A stretch of 64,000 nucleotides of DNA from an uncultured Eubacteriales bacterium (GCA_934438175.1 CAKSBH010000007.1:1-64000); one strand, 5' to 3'; positions 16,570 through 26,625 are shown, counted from the stretch's first letter. Numbers and translations: made by a program. Notes: generated by a model from the sequence alone, not told the origin.

Positions 16570-18474
16570 ATGCAGATTACTCTGAAAGACGGAAGCGTTG
16601 TGGAAGCCGAAAACGGCATCACGCTTGCCGAGCTTGCCAAGAAAATCAGCCAGAAACTGGGAAAAACGGCATTGGTGGCTGAGGTAAACGGCACTCTGAC
16701 CGACCTGTCCGCACCCGTAACGGACGGAAGCACCGTCTGTTTTCTTACCGGGGAGGACGCCCTGGGACTGCGTACGATGCGTCACACGGCGGCACATGTT
16801 TTGGCGCAGGCGGTCAAGCACCTGTATCCCTCGGCGAAACTGACCATCGGTCCCGCGATCGACGACGGCTTCTACTACGATTTTGATATGGAAGAGCCGC
16901 TGACGACCGAACAGCTCAAAGCCATCGAAAAAGAAATGAGCCGCATCATTGCTGCCAATTATCCCATCCGGCGTTTTGAACTGCCGAAGGACGAAGCCGT
17001 TCGTTTTATGGAGCAGCGCGGCGAGCCGTACAAGGTGGAACTGATCAACGGGCTGGAAGACGGTGCCGTAATCTCGTTTTACGAGCAGGGGGATTTCACC
17101 GATCTCTGCGCCGGTCCGCACTGCCCGTCTACGGGACGTGTGAAGGCGGTACGGCTGACCTCCTGTACCGGTGCCTATTGGCGCGGCGATTCCAAAAACA
17201 AGATGCTGCAGCGTGTATACGGCACGGCGTTCAACTCGACCGAGGCGCTGGAAGCGCATCTGAAAATGCTGGAAGAAGCCAAGAAGCGTGACCACCGCAA
17301 ACTGGGCAAGGAACTGGGACTGTTCATGCTGACCGAGGAGGGCCCCGGCTTCCCGTTCTTCCTGCCCAAGGGTATGGTTCTGCGCAACACGCTGGTGGAT
17401 TACTGGCGCCAGGTTCACAAGCGCTACGGTTATGTGGAGATCTCCACCCCGATGATTCTGAACCGGGATCTGTGGTTGCGTTCCGGACACTGGGATCATT
17501 ACAAGGATAACATGTACACCACCGTTATCGACAATCAGGATTTTGCCGTCAAGCCGATGAACTGCCCCGGCGGGATGCTGGTATACAAGAACGAGCCGCA
17601 TTCCTACCGTGAGCTTCCGCTGCGGATGGGCGAGTTGGGTCTGGTTCACCGCCACGAGCTTTCCGGTGCACTGCACGGGCTTTTCCGTGTGCGTTGCTTT
17701 ACGCAGGACGATGCGCATATCTTTATGACGCGGGATCAGATGAAGGACGAGATCCAGAACGTGGTGCGTCTGTTTGACGAGGTCTATTCCGTATTCGGTC
17801 TGTCGTATCAGATTGAGCTTTCTACGATGCCGGAAGATCATATCGGTGAGGAAGCCGACTGGAATTTTGCGACCGAAACGCTGAAAAACGCCATTCTCGA
17901 CATGGGCAAGGATTTTGTGGTAAACGAAGGGGACGGCGCCTTCTACGGTCCGAAGCTGGATTTCCACCTGGCAGATTCCCTGGGTCGTACCTGGCAGTGC
18001 GGAACCATTCAACTGGATTTCCAGATGCCGGAGCGGTTTGATCTGGAATATACCGGGGAAGACGGGCTGAAACACCGCCCGGTTATGATCCATCGTGTGG
18101 TTCTCGGTTCCATTGAGCGTTTTATCGGCGTGATTACCGAGCATTTTGCCGGTGCCTTCCCGGTCTGGCTTGCCCCGGTGCAGGTGAAAGTGATGCCCAT
18201 CACGGATCGTGCCCAGGCGTATGCCGAGGAGATCGCCGCACAGCTGGATGAGCTCGGCTTCCGGGTGGAAAAGGATCTGCGCAACGAGAAGATCGGCTAT
18301 AAGATCCGTGAGGCGCAGATGCAGAAGATTCCGTATATGCTGGTTCTCGGCGAAAAGGAAATGGCGGACGGCACCGTATCGGTCCGCGACCGCAAGACCG
18401 GCGAGACCGTTACCATGACCATGGACGACTTCCTGTGCAAGCTGGACCGTGAAGTCTCCGAAAAAACACTGTAA
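16570..18474 (+). CDS. thrS: Threonyl-tRNA synthetase
   Basis: 634-residue class II synthetase that charges tRNA-Thr. Domains in order are TGS (1-62), the editing/SAD domain with HTAAH (H72, H76) and CAGPHCPSTG, the catalytic core with class II motifs including the FRVRCFTQDDAHIF segment, and the C-terminal anticodon domain. The start is the ATG preceded by GGAGAGGAACTTATC. Controlled by the T-box leader immediately upstream. Confidence 0.98.
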   Translation: MQITLKDGSVVEAENGITLAELAKKISQKLGKTALVAEVNGTLTDLSAPVTDGSTVCFLTGEDALGLRTMRHTAAHVLAQAVKHLYPSAKLTIGPAIDDGFYYDFDMEEPLTTEQLKAIEKEMSRIIAANYPIRRFELPKDEAVRFMEQRGEPYKVELINGLEDGAVISFYEQGDFTDLCAGPHCPSTGRVKAVRLTSCTGAYWRGDSKNKMLQRVYGTAFNSTEALEAHLKMLEEAKKRDHRKLGKELGLFMLTEEGPGFPFFLPKGMVLRNTLVDYWRQVHKRYGYVEISTPMILNRDLWLRSGHWDHYKDNMYTTVIDNQDFAVKPMNCPGGMLVYKNEPHSYRELPLRMGELGLVHRHELSGALHGLFRVRCFTQDDAHIFMTRDQMKDEIQNVVRLFDEVYSVFGLSYQIELSTMPEDHIGEEADWNFATETLKNAILDMGKDFVVNEGDGAFYGPKLDFHLADSLGRTWQCGTIQLDFQMPERFDLEYTGEDGLKHRPVMIHRVVLGSIERFIGVITEHFAGAFPVWLAPVQVKVMPITDRAQAYAEEIAAQLDELGFRVEKDLRNEKIGYKIREAQMQKIPYMLVLGEKEMADGTVSVRDRKTGETVTMTMDDFLCKLDREVSEKTL

Positions 18475-18488
18475 AAAGGAGATCTGTT

Positions 18489-19967
18489 ATGAAACCCATT
18501 GCTCTCGGACAAAAACGGGAACTGTTTGTGGACGGCGAGATGTTTATCGATCTGGGCACTACCCGTTTCTGTTTGCATCAGCCGGAGAAGAAGGAGCTGG
18601 CAATCTTCCGTGACACCGTTGCTGACAACAGCGCCACGTCGTATTACAGCATCATCTTCAACGGTGAAAAATATATCATGTACTACACCGCCCACGGATT
18701 CGGGCAGAACAAGGCGGGCAACTGGCCGCATCAGCACATCTGCCGTGCGGAAAGCACGGACGGCCGTCATTGGGTCAAGCCGAATTACGGCATTTACGAG
18801 TTCCGCGGCACGAAGGAAAACAACATTGTCTTCCTTTTTGACGAGGATCTTCTGGATAACTTCTATGCCATCTACGATACCAACCCTGCCTGCAAGGAAG
18901 AAGAGCGTTACAAGGCGGTGGGTGAGCGTGTGGAAAACGGCGTTGCCATTCTGCACGGCGCGGTATCGCCGGACGGCATTCACTGGACCGATATCGGCAC
19001 CATCATTACCAAAGGCACCTTTGATTCGCTGAATACCTTTTATTACGACGAAAAGAAAGACGAATACCGGGCGTTTGTGCGCGGTTGGTCCTATCACCGT
19101 CCGTCCCGGCATCTGGGCGAGACTCCGGCAGACGATATTCCGTCTTATGAAGCGGAGAATACCCGCAACATCATGACGGCGACCTCCAAAGACTTCCGTA
19201 CCTGGACAGAGCCGCAGCCGCTTTGCTACGGCAATGCACCGGAATATCAGCTGTACACCAACAACATCGCCCCGTATTACCGTGCGCCGCACATTCTGTT
19301 CGGTTTCCCCACACGGTATTACGACCGGCCGTGGACACGCTGCCACGGGCTTCTGCCCCGCGGTGCAGAGCGTGCCGCAACGCCGGAGAGCCGCGCGAGC
19401 CGCGGAAACACCGCCTTTACGGACGGGCTGTTTATGACCAGCCGTGACGGGGAGAACTTCCATCGTTTTGACGATGTTCCGTTTTTCCCGTCCGGAATCG
19501 AAGCCGTTTCCAACTGGGTGTACGGGGACGCGTATCCGGCGCACGGCATGGTGGAGACGGATTCCGACAATCCGGGTGAGCCGAGAGAGATTTCCATGTT
19601 CGCTCCCGACACAAACGCCAACGCCATCCGCCGTTATACCATCCGCCTGGACGGTTTTGTATCGCTTCATGCAACGTATCCGGAGACGGAGATTGTATCC
19701 AAGCCGTTTGTCTGTGAGGGCTCCGTTCTGGAATTCAACTACCGTTCTACGGTGTCCGGCGGATTCTATGTGGCACTGACCGACGAATACGATAACCCGT
19801 ATGAGGGATTTTCCTATAAGGATGCGGATGAAATGTTCGGAGATACGGTTGCCCGCGATGTTTCATGGAAGAACAGCACGGATCTTTCTGCCCTGCGCGG
19901 CAAGACCGTGAAGATGCGCATCCGGATCCGGGAGTGCGACCTGTTCTCCTTCCGAATTCACGATTGA
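18489..19967 (+). CDS. Beta-propeller glycosidase-like protein (GH43/GH32-type fold), hypothetical
   Basis: 492 residues with no signal peptide, so cytoplasmic. Blade-like repeats (YYSIIFNGEKYIMYYT, AESTDGRHWVKPNYG, DKNEYRAFVRGW-like) resemble the five-bladed propellers of GH32/GH43-type enzymes and the many uncharacterised 'hypothetical glycosyl hydrolase' proteins of gut bacteria. The C-terminal 100 residues look like a beta-sandwich. I cannot assign catalytic residues with confidence. It lies 14 nt after thrS and 20 nt before a GH3 gene, so it is probably part of a carbohydrate-using unit. Confidence 0.6.
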   Translation: MKPIALGQKRELFVDGEMFIDLGTTRFCLHQPEKKELAIFRDTVADNSATSYYSIIFNGEKYIMYYTAHGFGQNKAGNWPHQHICRAESTDGRHWVKPNYGIYEFRGTKENNIVFLFDEDLLDNFYAIYDTNPACKEEERYKAVGERVENGVAILHGAVSPDGIHWTDIGTIITKGTFDSLNTFYYDEKKDEYRAFVRGWSYHRPSRHLGETPADDIPSYEAENTRNIMTATSKDFRTWTEPQPLCYGNAPEYQLYTNNIAPYYRAPHILFGFPTRYYDRPWTRCHGLLPRGAERAATPESRASRGNTAFTDGLFMTSRDGENFHRFDDVPFFPSGIEAVSNWVYGDAYPAHGMVETDSDNPGEPREISMFAPDTNANAIRRYTIRLDGFVSLHATYPETEIVSKPFVCEGSVLEFNYRSTVSGGFYVALTDEYDNPYEGFSYKDADEMFGDTVARDVSWKNSTDLSALRGKTVKMRIRIRECDLFSFRIHD

Positions 19968-19987
19968 GAAAGACAGAGGAGATTGTT

Positions 19988-21640
19988 ATGAATCCGAAGT
20001 ATCGGGGAAAATCCCCGGAAGAGATCCTTTCGATGATGACCTTGCAGGAAAAAGCCGGTCAGGTGATCGTTGTGGGGCTGGAAACATGGGAAGAATTTGA
20101 ACGGGCGATGCACAAGGGCATCGGCACCATCAGCGCCGTGGCGCATACCGAAGAGGAAGCCGAGAGATTCCGCGAAAACGTGGCGCGCCTGCAGAGAGAA
20201 GCGGATATTCCGTTTCTGGTGGGCGTGGATATGGAGACGGGTGTGGGACAGATTGTCCATGCCAAAAATCTGGCAACGGAGTTTGCCGAGCAGATGGCAC
20301 TGGGTGCGATCGCCGACCCGGAGGATGCCAAACGTCTGGCGTATGAAGAGGGGCGTGTGATTGCGTCCGAGGGCTCGGCGCTTGGCTGGAACGTATGCTA
20401 CAACCCTGTTGTGGATGTGAACATCAATCCGGAAAACCCCATCACCAACATCCGTTCCGTCGGAGAAGATCCGAAGCAGGTGGCGGAAATTACCTGTGCC
20501 CTGATCCGCGGAATTCAGGAGGGACACCGCATGGTGGCTCTCGCCAAGCATTTCCCCGGTGCCGGTATGCAGGGAGCGGATTCGCACTTTGCGCTGGAAA
20601 AAACAAAGGCGACCCGGGAAGAGATGGAAAAAACGCATCTGTACCCGTTCCGCAAAGCCATTGAGGCGGGGGTGCGCGGCATGATGTGCAACCATGCCAT
20701 CTATCCCATGCTGGACGACAAAAGCGTGGCAACGCTCTCCCGCAAGATTATGAACGATCTTCTGCGGGAAGAAATGGGCTTTGACGGCGTGATGTACACC
20801 GATGCCATGGCGATGGAAGGACTGAAGGCACAGGCGGAAACGATGCATATCAGCGAGACGGTTCTGGCGATTTCCGCCGGATGCGATCTTCTGCTCGGTC
20901 CGAAAGAGGGCTGGGATGCCCCCGATGTGATTGTGAAGGCGGTTCAGGACGGCGATCTGCCGGAAGAACGGCTGAACGACTCCGTTCTGCGTGTGCTGAA
21001 GGTGAAACAATGGCTGGGTCTGTTTGATGAGGAGAACCGGAAACCGCTGCCCCGTATGGACGGCTGGGCGGTTGCCCGTGAGATCTCGCGCAAAAGCATC
21101 ACGGTTCTGAAGGACAACGACGGGCTTCTTCCGTACGACTTTGCCGACAAGAAGGTTCTGGTGATTGAGCCGAAGCATCCCGCGCGGGATATGCAGGTGG
21201 GCAACTACACCAACCTGACGCTGATTCAGGAATCGCTGGCACGCTTTGTTCCGCAGGCGGAACTGGCACTGTTCAGCCCCGATATCAACAAGGAGCAGGA
21301 GGCGGAGCTTGTCCGCCGTGCAAAGGAAGCGGATGTGGTCATTGTGGGCACATCGTTCCGTTCCCGTTCCGGTCAGGTGGGCATGCTGACCCGTAAGCAG
21401 CTGGACGCCCTTTACGCCGTGCATGAGGTCAATCCCAATGTCATTGCCGTTGTGTCCAATCCTTACGTAACGGCACAGCTGAAATTCATCGGCACGGTGC
21501 TGTGCTGCTATTCCACGTCACAGGTTGCGGTGGAAGCGGCGGTGGATGTGCTGATCGGAAAAGAAAAAGCGCTGGGAAAACAGCGTGTGACCATTCCCGA
21601 AAAGCTGAAGAACGAAGTGGTCATTCTTTATCACGGCTGA
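19988..21640 (+). CDS. GH3 family glycosidase, NagZ-like beta-N-acetylhexosaminidase
   Basis: 550 residues from the ATG behind AGAGGA. The family 3 TIM-barrel includes the KHFPG motif followed by ADSH. This is the Asp-His pair used as acid/base in NagZ-type enzymes. The nucleophile candidate is Asp in YTDAMAMEG. A C-terminal alpha/beta sandwich domain (about 390-550) is present. No signal peptide, so it probably acts in the cytoplasm on imported GlcNAc-containing oligosaccharides or muropeptides. It follows the propeller gene in the same unit. Confidence 0.87.
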   Translation: MNPKYRGKSPEEILSMMTLQEKAGQVIVVGLETWEEFERAMHKGIGTISAVAHTEEEAERFRENVARLQREADIPFLVGVDMETGVGQIVHAKNLATEFAEQMALGAIADPEDAKRLAYEEGRVIASEGSALGWNVCYNPVVDVNINPENPITNIRSVGEDPKQVAEITCALIRGIQEGHRMVALAKHFPGAGMQGADSHFALEKTKATREEMEKTHLYPFRKAIEAGVRGMMCNHAIYPMLDDKSVATLSRKIMNDLLREEMGFDGVMYTDAMAMEGLKAQAETMHISETVLAISAGCDLLLGPKEGWDAPDVIVKAVQDGDLPEERLNDSVLRVLKVKQWLGLFDEENRKPLPRMDGWAVAREISRKSITVLKDNDGLLPYDFADKKVLVIEPKHPARDMQVGNYTNLTLIQESLARFVPQAELALFSPDINKEQEAELVRRAKEADVVIVGTSFRSRSGQVGMLTRKQLDALYAVHEVNPNVIAVVSNPYVTAQLKFIGTVLCCYSTSQVAVEAAVDVLIGKEKALGKQRVTIPEKLKNEVVILYHG

Positions 21641-21650
21641 GAACGCAAAA

Positions 21651-21690
21651 AAAGCCCCCCTCTTGTGAAAGCGGGGGGCTTTGTGTTTTG
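21651..21690. terminator. Bidirectional terminator between convergent genes
   Basis: AAAGCCCCCC (21651-21660) pairs with GGGGGGCTTT (21673-21682), with T-rich sequence on either side in the respective strand. It serves both the GH3 gene and the minus-strand isomerase gene. Confidence 0.9.
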
Positions 21691-21693
21691 TTT

Positions 21694-22500
21694 TCAGAAC
21701 GAACGGAGATACTTCACGCTCATTTCCGCACATTCCATTGCGGTCTTGCCGAGCCCCGGATTGTCCTGCTCGACAATCAGCCATTCGGCGCCGCATTCCT
21801 CACAACTGCGCACCAGAGTGGGCATATCCTGTCTTCCGTAGCCGCAGGGGCGGAACTCAAAGGCATTGCGTGCCTGCGCATCCTCTTCTTTGCCGATGAG
21901 TGAATACATATGCTCGCTCTTTTCGCCGGCAAAATCCTTGAGATGTACGGTGGGGCAGCGTCCCGCGTAGCGGCGCAGATATTCGGCGGGGTTTTCGCCG
22001 GCAATCTTTGCCCAGCAGGTATCAATCTGCGTCTGCAGAATCTCGGCGGGCAGATCGGTATAGAGAATGTCCAGTTTGTATTTTCCGTTCAGACGGGCAA
22101 ATTCAAAGTCGTGATTGTGATAGCAGAGAACCATGCCGCGCTTCTTTGCGGCGGCGGCAACGGCACGGGCACCCTTCTGCAGGTCGCCGTATTTTTCATT
22201 GCCGGGAAGATAGACGGAATCCAGATAGGGGATGACCAGTTGTCGGCATCCCAGCCGGTGGTAAATTTCGGCAACGCCTTCCGGATCTTGTTCCATGTCT
22301 GCAAACGGAACGTGGGCGGAAACGGGGACGAGGGAAAGTTCGTCGCACATCCGGCGGACTTCTTCGGGCTCTCTGCCGAACAGTCCGGCAAATTCCACGC
22401 CGTCATATCCCATATCGCGAACCGCGCGCAGGGTTTTCGGCATATCTTTTTCCATATCGTCACGCAACGAATACAGCTGAATGGCAATGGGTAAACGCAT
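21694..22500 (-). CDS. Sugar phosphate isomerase/epimerase (xylose isomerase-like TIM barrel)
   Basis: 268 residues beginning MRLPIAIQLYSLRDDM, a hallmark N-terminus of the AP-endonuclease-2/IolE-like family. Metal-site motifs are visible at LCYHNHDFEF and in the TCWAKIAGENPAEYLRRYAG-VHLKDF region. Probably isomerises or epimerises a sugar or inositol derivative in the cytoplasm, using a divalent metal. AAAGGAG precedes the start. Convergent with the GH3 gene. The substrate cannot be told from sequence. Confidence 0.85.
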   Translation of the reverse strand: MRLPIAIQLYSLRDDMEKDMPKTLRAVRDMGYDGVEFAGLFGREPEEVRRMCDELSLVPVSAHVPFADMEQDPEGVAEIYHRLGCRQLVIPYLDSVYLPGNEKYGDLQKGARAVAAAAKKRGMVLCYHNHDFEFARLNGKYKLDILYTDLPAEILQTQIDTCWAKIAGENPAEYLRRYAGRCPTVHLKDFAGEKSEHMYSLIGKEEDAQARNAFEFRPCGYGRQDMPTLVRSCEECGAEWLIVEQDNPGLGKTAMECAEMSVKYLRSF

Positions 22501-22551
22501 TCTTATTTCTCCTTTCCGGAAAAACCGTCATATTTTTACGGTTCCAACGAT

Positions 22552-22580
22552 ATCTTATCATAGATTCTCCGAGATTTCAA
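22552..22580 (-). promoter_or_regulatory. Sigma-A-type promoter of the isomerase gene
   Basis: On the minus strand, TTGAAA and TAAGAT are separated by 17 bp. Confidence 0.6.
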
Positions 22581-22610
22581 GGGGGCGGCAGAAAAAATGC
22601 CGAAGAACGG

Positions 22611-23327
22611 ATGATGATACAGGAATCGTTGTTGCTGGCTTTTGTTGCCGGTGTGGTGGGAACGGGATTGGGCGGCGGAATTCCGGCGGCGATCTGCGGC
22701 AAACGAAAAACTACGGTGGGGTGGATGACGGCGTTTGCGGCGGGCGTGATGGTCGGGCTTTCGCTTCTGGACCTTCTGCCGGAGGCAATCGGTGCGGTGC
22801 TGACGCCGTGGATTCCGGTGCTGGGCTGTCTGCTTGGCGCGCTTGCGGTGTTTTTGTTGGATCTGCGCGGGGGAAAAAGCGGAAAAACAGGCAATCTGGT
22901 AAGCGCCGGCATGGTGACGGCTGCGGCGATTGCGGTGCATAATGTGCCGGAGGGAATGATTCTGGGCGCAACGCTTGCCGCCGGACAACCGGAAAATGCG
23001 TGGACGCTGGGCGTTCTGATCGGGCTTCACAACATTCCGGAGGGCATGGCAATCTCGGCTCCGCTTCTTGCCGGCGGAAAAAAACGGCTGACTTCGGCGG
23101 CGCTTGCGGCGGCAAGCGGGCTTCCCACCGTGGCGGGCGCCCTGCTGGGCTGTTTTCTGGGGTCGCTTGGTGATGTATGGGTGTCGGTTCTGCTGGCGTT
23201 TGCGGCGGGGGCGATGGTGTTTGTGTCTGCTTACGAGCTGTATCCGAATGCGACGGAAATCTGCGGAAAAGCATCGGCGGCGTTCGCCGCATTGGCAGGC
23301 ATTGCCGTGACGGTTCTGATTCTGTAA
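22611..23327 (+). CDS. ZIP family metal transporter
   Basis: 238 residues, about eight membrane helices. It carries the paired ZIP metal-site motifs HNVPEG (helix 4) and HNIPEG (helix 5), with a short His-free loop between helices 3 and 4. Expected to import Zn2+ or another divalent metal into the cytoplasm. Divergently transcribed from the isomerase gene. No Fur/Zur-type operator was recognised. The ribosome-binding site is weak, and the second ATG at 22614 is possible. Confidence 0.92.
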   Translation: MMIQESLLLAFVAGVVGTGLGGGIPAAICGKRKTTVGWMTAFAAGVMVGLSLLDLLPEAIGAVLTPWIPVLGCLLGALAVFLLDLRGGKSGKTGNLVSAGMVTAAAIAVHNVPEGMILGATLAAGQPENAWTLGVLIGLHNIPEGMAISAPLLAGGKKRLTSAALAAASGLPTVAGALLGCFLGSLGDVWVSVLLAFAAGAMVFVSAYELYPNATEICGKASAAFAALAGIAVTVLIL

Positions 23328-23436
23328 GGTGCAATCGGTTGATCTGCTGGCAGACGGTGAGCGGAAGTTCTCTCTTGCTGACACGGATAAACAGGCAGGG
23401 GAGATGTTTTCGGCTGTAAATCCGATGAAAAAGCAC

Positions 23437-23480
23437 GACGGCAGAGAGCGTATCTGCAAAAACTCTCTGCCGTCTTTTTC
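23437..23480. terminator. Strong hairpin terminator
   Basis: GACGGCAGAGAG (23437-23448) pairs with CTCTCTGCCGTC (23463-23474), followed by TTTTT. It closes the transporter transcript on the plus strand. Confidence 0.88.
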
Positions 23481-23510
23481 GGTGAATCGGGAAGAAAAAA
23501 AAAGATTCTG

Positions 23511-23582
23511 ACGCATCGTCGGACGATCCGACATCTCCAAGAGCATCCTGAATTCCCGTTCTTTTGCGGTTAATTTTTCAAT
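23511..23582 (-). pseudogene. Possible remnant of a LuxR-type HTH
   Basis: Minus-strand translation gives about 23 residues, LTAKEREFRMLLEMSDRP, resembling the start of a LuxR C-terminal HTH (LTxREREVxxLLxxG). The similarity stops abruptly. It sits exactly where the AT-rich island begins, so it may be a scar of gene disruption. The match is short and may be chance. Confidence 0.25.
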
Positions 23583-24070
23583 TGATAGGTTTTGACAGTT
23601 TCTCCCGATTTTGCGAGGTGCGCGGTAAGAAAGTCGCAATCGGAAGAGTCCTCTTCAAAACACACCCATTCGCCGTTCTGATCCCTGTAATAAGAGGTAA
23701 CCCTGAAATTTTTGTTGTTGACTTCGGTTACTGTTTTGATTGTGCGATTTACTCTGTTTGCAAGGTAGTTTATGATATGATTTTCAAACTCGTCGAGGTT
23801 GTCAAAATCCCATTCTTGCCACGAAACCTCGTCATCGACCGATGCGTATAAATAGTTCTTGCCTTCATATTTTTGAGTGCAGATTTCAAGCATGAGCTCC
23901 CTCTTGTTTTCTGAACCCGCAAAGGCAACGGTAAAATCGCTGTCTTCTATAAAATGATCGATGCCGCACCGATTACAGACCGCTTGCTTTATTTTGGCAA
24001 TACAATCTTTTTCTCTTTGTATGTCTTCTTCAGAAGTTTTTGTTGAGTGAAAGAATTGAAACCTTCCCAC
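23570..24070 (-). CDS. Hypothetical protein
   Basis: 166 residues, soluble, acidic, with no signal or membrane segment. Start is GTG behind AGGACGGTG. It contains a CNRCG pair of cysteines near residue 32 and a Trp/Asp-rich middle (SWQEWDFDNLDEFENHI). Reminiscent of small phage- or island-encoded cargo proteins, but I recognise no family. Base composition is lower in GC than the flanking core genes. Confidence 0.6.
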   Translation of the reverse strand: MGRFQFFHSTKTSEEDIQREKDCIAKIKQAVCNRCGIDHFIEDSDFTVAFAGSENKRELMLEICTQKYEGKNYLYASVDDEVSWQEWDFDNLDEFENHIINYLANRVNRTIKTVTEVNNKNFRVTSYYRDQNGEWVCFEEDSSDCDFLTAHLAKSGETVKTYQLKN

Positions 24071-24143
24071 AAAATCACCGTCCTGAGTTGATGATAGAAT
24101 TTGTATCTTTTGTTATTTTAACAACAAAGATGCAGACGTGTCG

Positions 24144-24794
24144 TCAAGGGGTTTGCCCAGTTGTGGATTCCAGACGCTTGATTTTCTGGCGGCAGAGCTT
24201 TCTGGCCTGCACGGTCAGATATATTCCCACGGAAGCCATTGCAAGACAGACCATGCTTGTCACAAGGATTCCAAGCGCATTCCGTCCGCCTATGCTGACT
24301 GCCAAAAAATATCCCATCAAGGCCAGCAGCCAGATTTCCGCACTCCATATCCGGCAAAGATAAACATCGCACGCCTCACGAAATACCCAGGGACTTGCGT
24401 TGCATTGGTATTCCGCAACGGAAACATTCGGCCCGGATACGGAAACCCCGGGCTGCTGAAACTGCGTTGCCCCCTCCGTGACGGTGATATGACACGCCGT
24501 CGCCCCAGCTACATTCAGAGTTGCCTTTATTCTGAAGGGAATGACATCATCCCATTTCGAATCAGAATAATAGAGATAAGCAACCTGCAAGGGAGCGGTC
24601 AGAAAAATGCCAACTGCCCCAAGCACTTTCCACAGTTTCGTCATGGGACCGTCCTGCATCAGCGTAACGGAACCATCTTCGCAAAGGTCTGTCTCAACCG
24701 GTTCGCCATCCGATAGATATTGCCGCTCCCCGCGGTTCATCAAATATACGCCGTATTGTTCCGGCAGCGTCGCCCGAATCTGTATGTGACTCAC
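24144..24794 (-). CDS. Hypothetical membrane protein
   Basis: 216 residues. An N-terminal soluble beta-rich segment (YGVYLMNRGERQYLSDGEPVE) is followed by a membrane helix (about 55-75), a long extracytoplasmic or lumenal loop and two C-terminal helices (about 152-170 and 176-196). GTG start with GAAAGGAC. No family recognised. It lies between the hypothetical protein and the ABC exporters on the same strand, so it may belong with them. Confidence 0.6.
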   Translation of the reverse strand: MSHIQIRATLPEQYGVYLMNRGERQYLSDGEPVETDLCEDGSVTLMQDGPMTKLWKVLGAVGIFLTAPLQVAYLYYSDSKWDDVIPFRIKATLNVAGATACHITVTEGATQFQQPGVSVSGPNVSVAEYQCNASPWVFREACDVYLCRIWSAEIWLLALMGYFLAVSIGGRNALGILVTSMVCLAMASVGIYLTVQARKLCRQKIKRLESTTGQTP

Positions 24795-24867
24795 AAGATT
24801 GTCCTTTCAAGTTGCTATACAATATCAATTTTTTATAAGATTGTCCCTCTATGATAATAATAGCAGA

Positions 24868-26625
24868 TCAGTTCCCCACATAATAACTTGCCTGCTTCTG
24901 ATACATTCTGTTATACACACCATCTCGTTCTATCAGTTCTTTATGAGTGCCCACCTCAACAATTTCTCCGTTCTCAAACACGATGATGCGGTCGCAAAAG
25001 CGGGTGCTTCCCATTCTGTGAGAAATTAAAAATGTTGTTTTCTGTTTGGAAAACTCAAAGAAGTTCCTGAAAACCTCGTATTCTGCCATTGGGTCGATTG
25101 CTGCCGTCGGTTCATCTAAGAGTGCGATTACAGCATCTTTGTAAAATGCGCGCGCTATCGCAACTTTTTGCTTTTCTCCTCCAGACAATTCAACGCCACT
25201 GCTTTCAAATTCTTTTTTTATAAATGTGTTTTCGTGATTCGCAAGTTTTTCGATTGTTTCCTGTAGCCCTACACATTGTGTAACCTTTTCGAATCGGTTT
25301 TTATCATAATGATCAAACGTAATATTCCCTTTAATGGAATATGCTAACAATTCAAAATCCTGAAAAACCGGAGAAAATAAACTCATGTATTGCTCATAAT
25401 CATATTCTTTTATATTTCTGCCATCGATCAGAATTTCTCCCTCAGTTGGTTCGTAAAGACGTGTGAGCAATTTAATAAAGGTAGTCTTTCCTGCTCCATT
25501 ATCTCCGACAATTGCAAGATGCTCAAAAGGGCAGACCTTTAGATTGATGTTCCGCAACGCATAGTCGTCCCTGCCCGGATAACGAAACGAAACGTTTCGG
25601 AACTCAATACAGGGAGTATGGAGTTTATCTACTTGATATCCATGAGTTTCAATTTCTGGCAGCTCCATAAAATTTCGAAAAGCTTTGTAATGATATGATA
25701 CGGATTTGGTTTTTTCAAAAATCCGCAAAAACGAAGCAATCGTTCCATAAAATTCATTTGCCGTACTGATATATAGCGCAAAGCCGCCAATTGTAATAAG
25801 CCCCAAGTTGAATTTTACGATCATAAACGTATACATGATCGCCATTTGTAGGATGGAAAGAACCACCTGAAGTGTATGAATCATAAAGATTTTTCTTTTC
25901 TTCTCTTTTTCTATTTGTATTCGAATCTTTTCACATTCTAAATAATGACTTTCAACATAATCATCCGGTGCATACATTCTAAGGTCTTTGGCAAAATCCA
26001 AAGACGAGGCCAGATCCCAGGCATAACTTCCGCGTCGTTCCGCAGAGGATAACAACCTTTGATACTCGGCATCCGTTTTATTTTCTTTTGTATTTAATAT
26101 GCAATTTAAAACCGAGAACAAAAGCGAAACAAAAACCAGAGAAATATCCAATGTGGAAATAATATAAGTCAATAAGATAAACTTAACAACAACAGATACT
26201 CCCAAGGTAAAGAGGGTGTAAATATTTCCACAGGCATTAAAAACCTCATTCCCTGCATTATCATATTGATCAATGAATTCTGCTTTTTCCGTTTCACTAT
26301 AATCAATTATAAACATTTTTTTGGCAAGTTTAAGAATAAAGGTGTGAGGTAATTTTAGATTATAAATACTTTGAAGCCCCTCAATAAAAGCAGAAATATA
26401 CCGAATAAGAAAAACCGATCCGGCAAACAGAACAATATATAGAATCAGGATATCCCGGTTGCGCGCGCCTGTGAGTTCATTGATTATCATAGCCGGAAAA
26501 ATTACCGTTGGCATATTTTGAAAGGACAGGCAAAATCCATACACAAACTGAAAGAAAAACGTTTCTTTACACTCGGAGAATTGGACTTTCATAATTGACA
26601 AAATGTCTTTTAATGTTGTTTTCAT
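24868..26625 (-). CDS. ABC half-exporter (membrane and ATPase domains fused)
   Basis: 585 residues. A type I exporter membrane domain of six helices (about 20-310) is followed by a nucleotide-binding domain with Walker A GDNGAGKTT, signature VELSGGEKQK and Walker B VIALLDEPTAAIDP. No N-terminal C39 peptidase is present, so it cannot itself trim a double-glycine leader. It starts within the stop of the upstream exporter gene (TGATG), so the two half-transporters probably form a heterodimer. AT-rich codon use differs from the core genes, suggesting horizontal acquisition. Confidence 0.93.
   Translation of the reverse strand: MKTTLKDILSIMKVQFSECKETFFFQFVYGFCLSFQNMPTVIFPAMIINELTGARNRDILILYIVLFAGSVFLIRYISAFIEGLQSIYNLKLPHTFILKLAKKMFIIDYSETEKAEFIDQYDNAGNEVFNACGNIYTLFTLGVSVVVKFILLTYIISTLDISLVFVSLLFSVLNCILNTKENKTDAEYQRLLSSAERRGSYAWDLASSLDFAKDLRMYAPDDYVESHYLECEKIRIQIEKEKKRKIFMIHTLQVVLSILQMAIMYTFMIVKFNLGLITIGGFALYISTANEFYGTIASFLRIFEKTKSVSYHYKAFRNFMELPEIETHGYQVDKLHTPCIEFRNVSFRYPGRDDYALRNINLKVCPFEHLAIVGDNGAGKTTFIKLLTRLYEPTEGEILIDGRNIKEYDYEQYMSLFSPVFQDFELLAYSIKGNITFDHYDKNRFEKVTQCVGLQETIEKLANHENTFIKKEFESSGVELSGGEKQKVAIARAFYKDAVIALLDEPTAAIDPMAEYEVFRNFFEFSKQKTTFLISHRMGSTRFCDRIIVFENGEIVEVGTHKELIERDGVYNRMYQKQASYYVGN

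Noticed and set aside
22536..23639. Long minus-strand frame opposite the ZIP transporter
   Set aside because: The His/Arg/Gln-rich product is a shadow of the transporter gene; only its first 23 or so residues hint at an HTH and are listed separately at low confidence.
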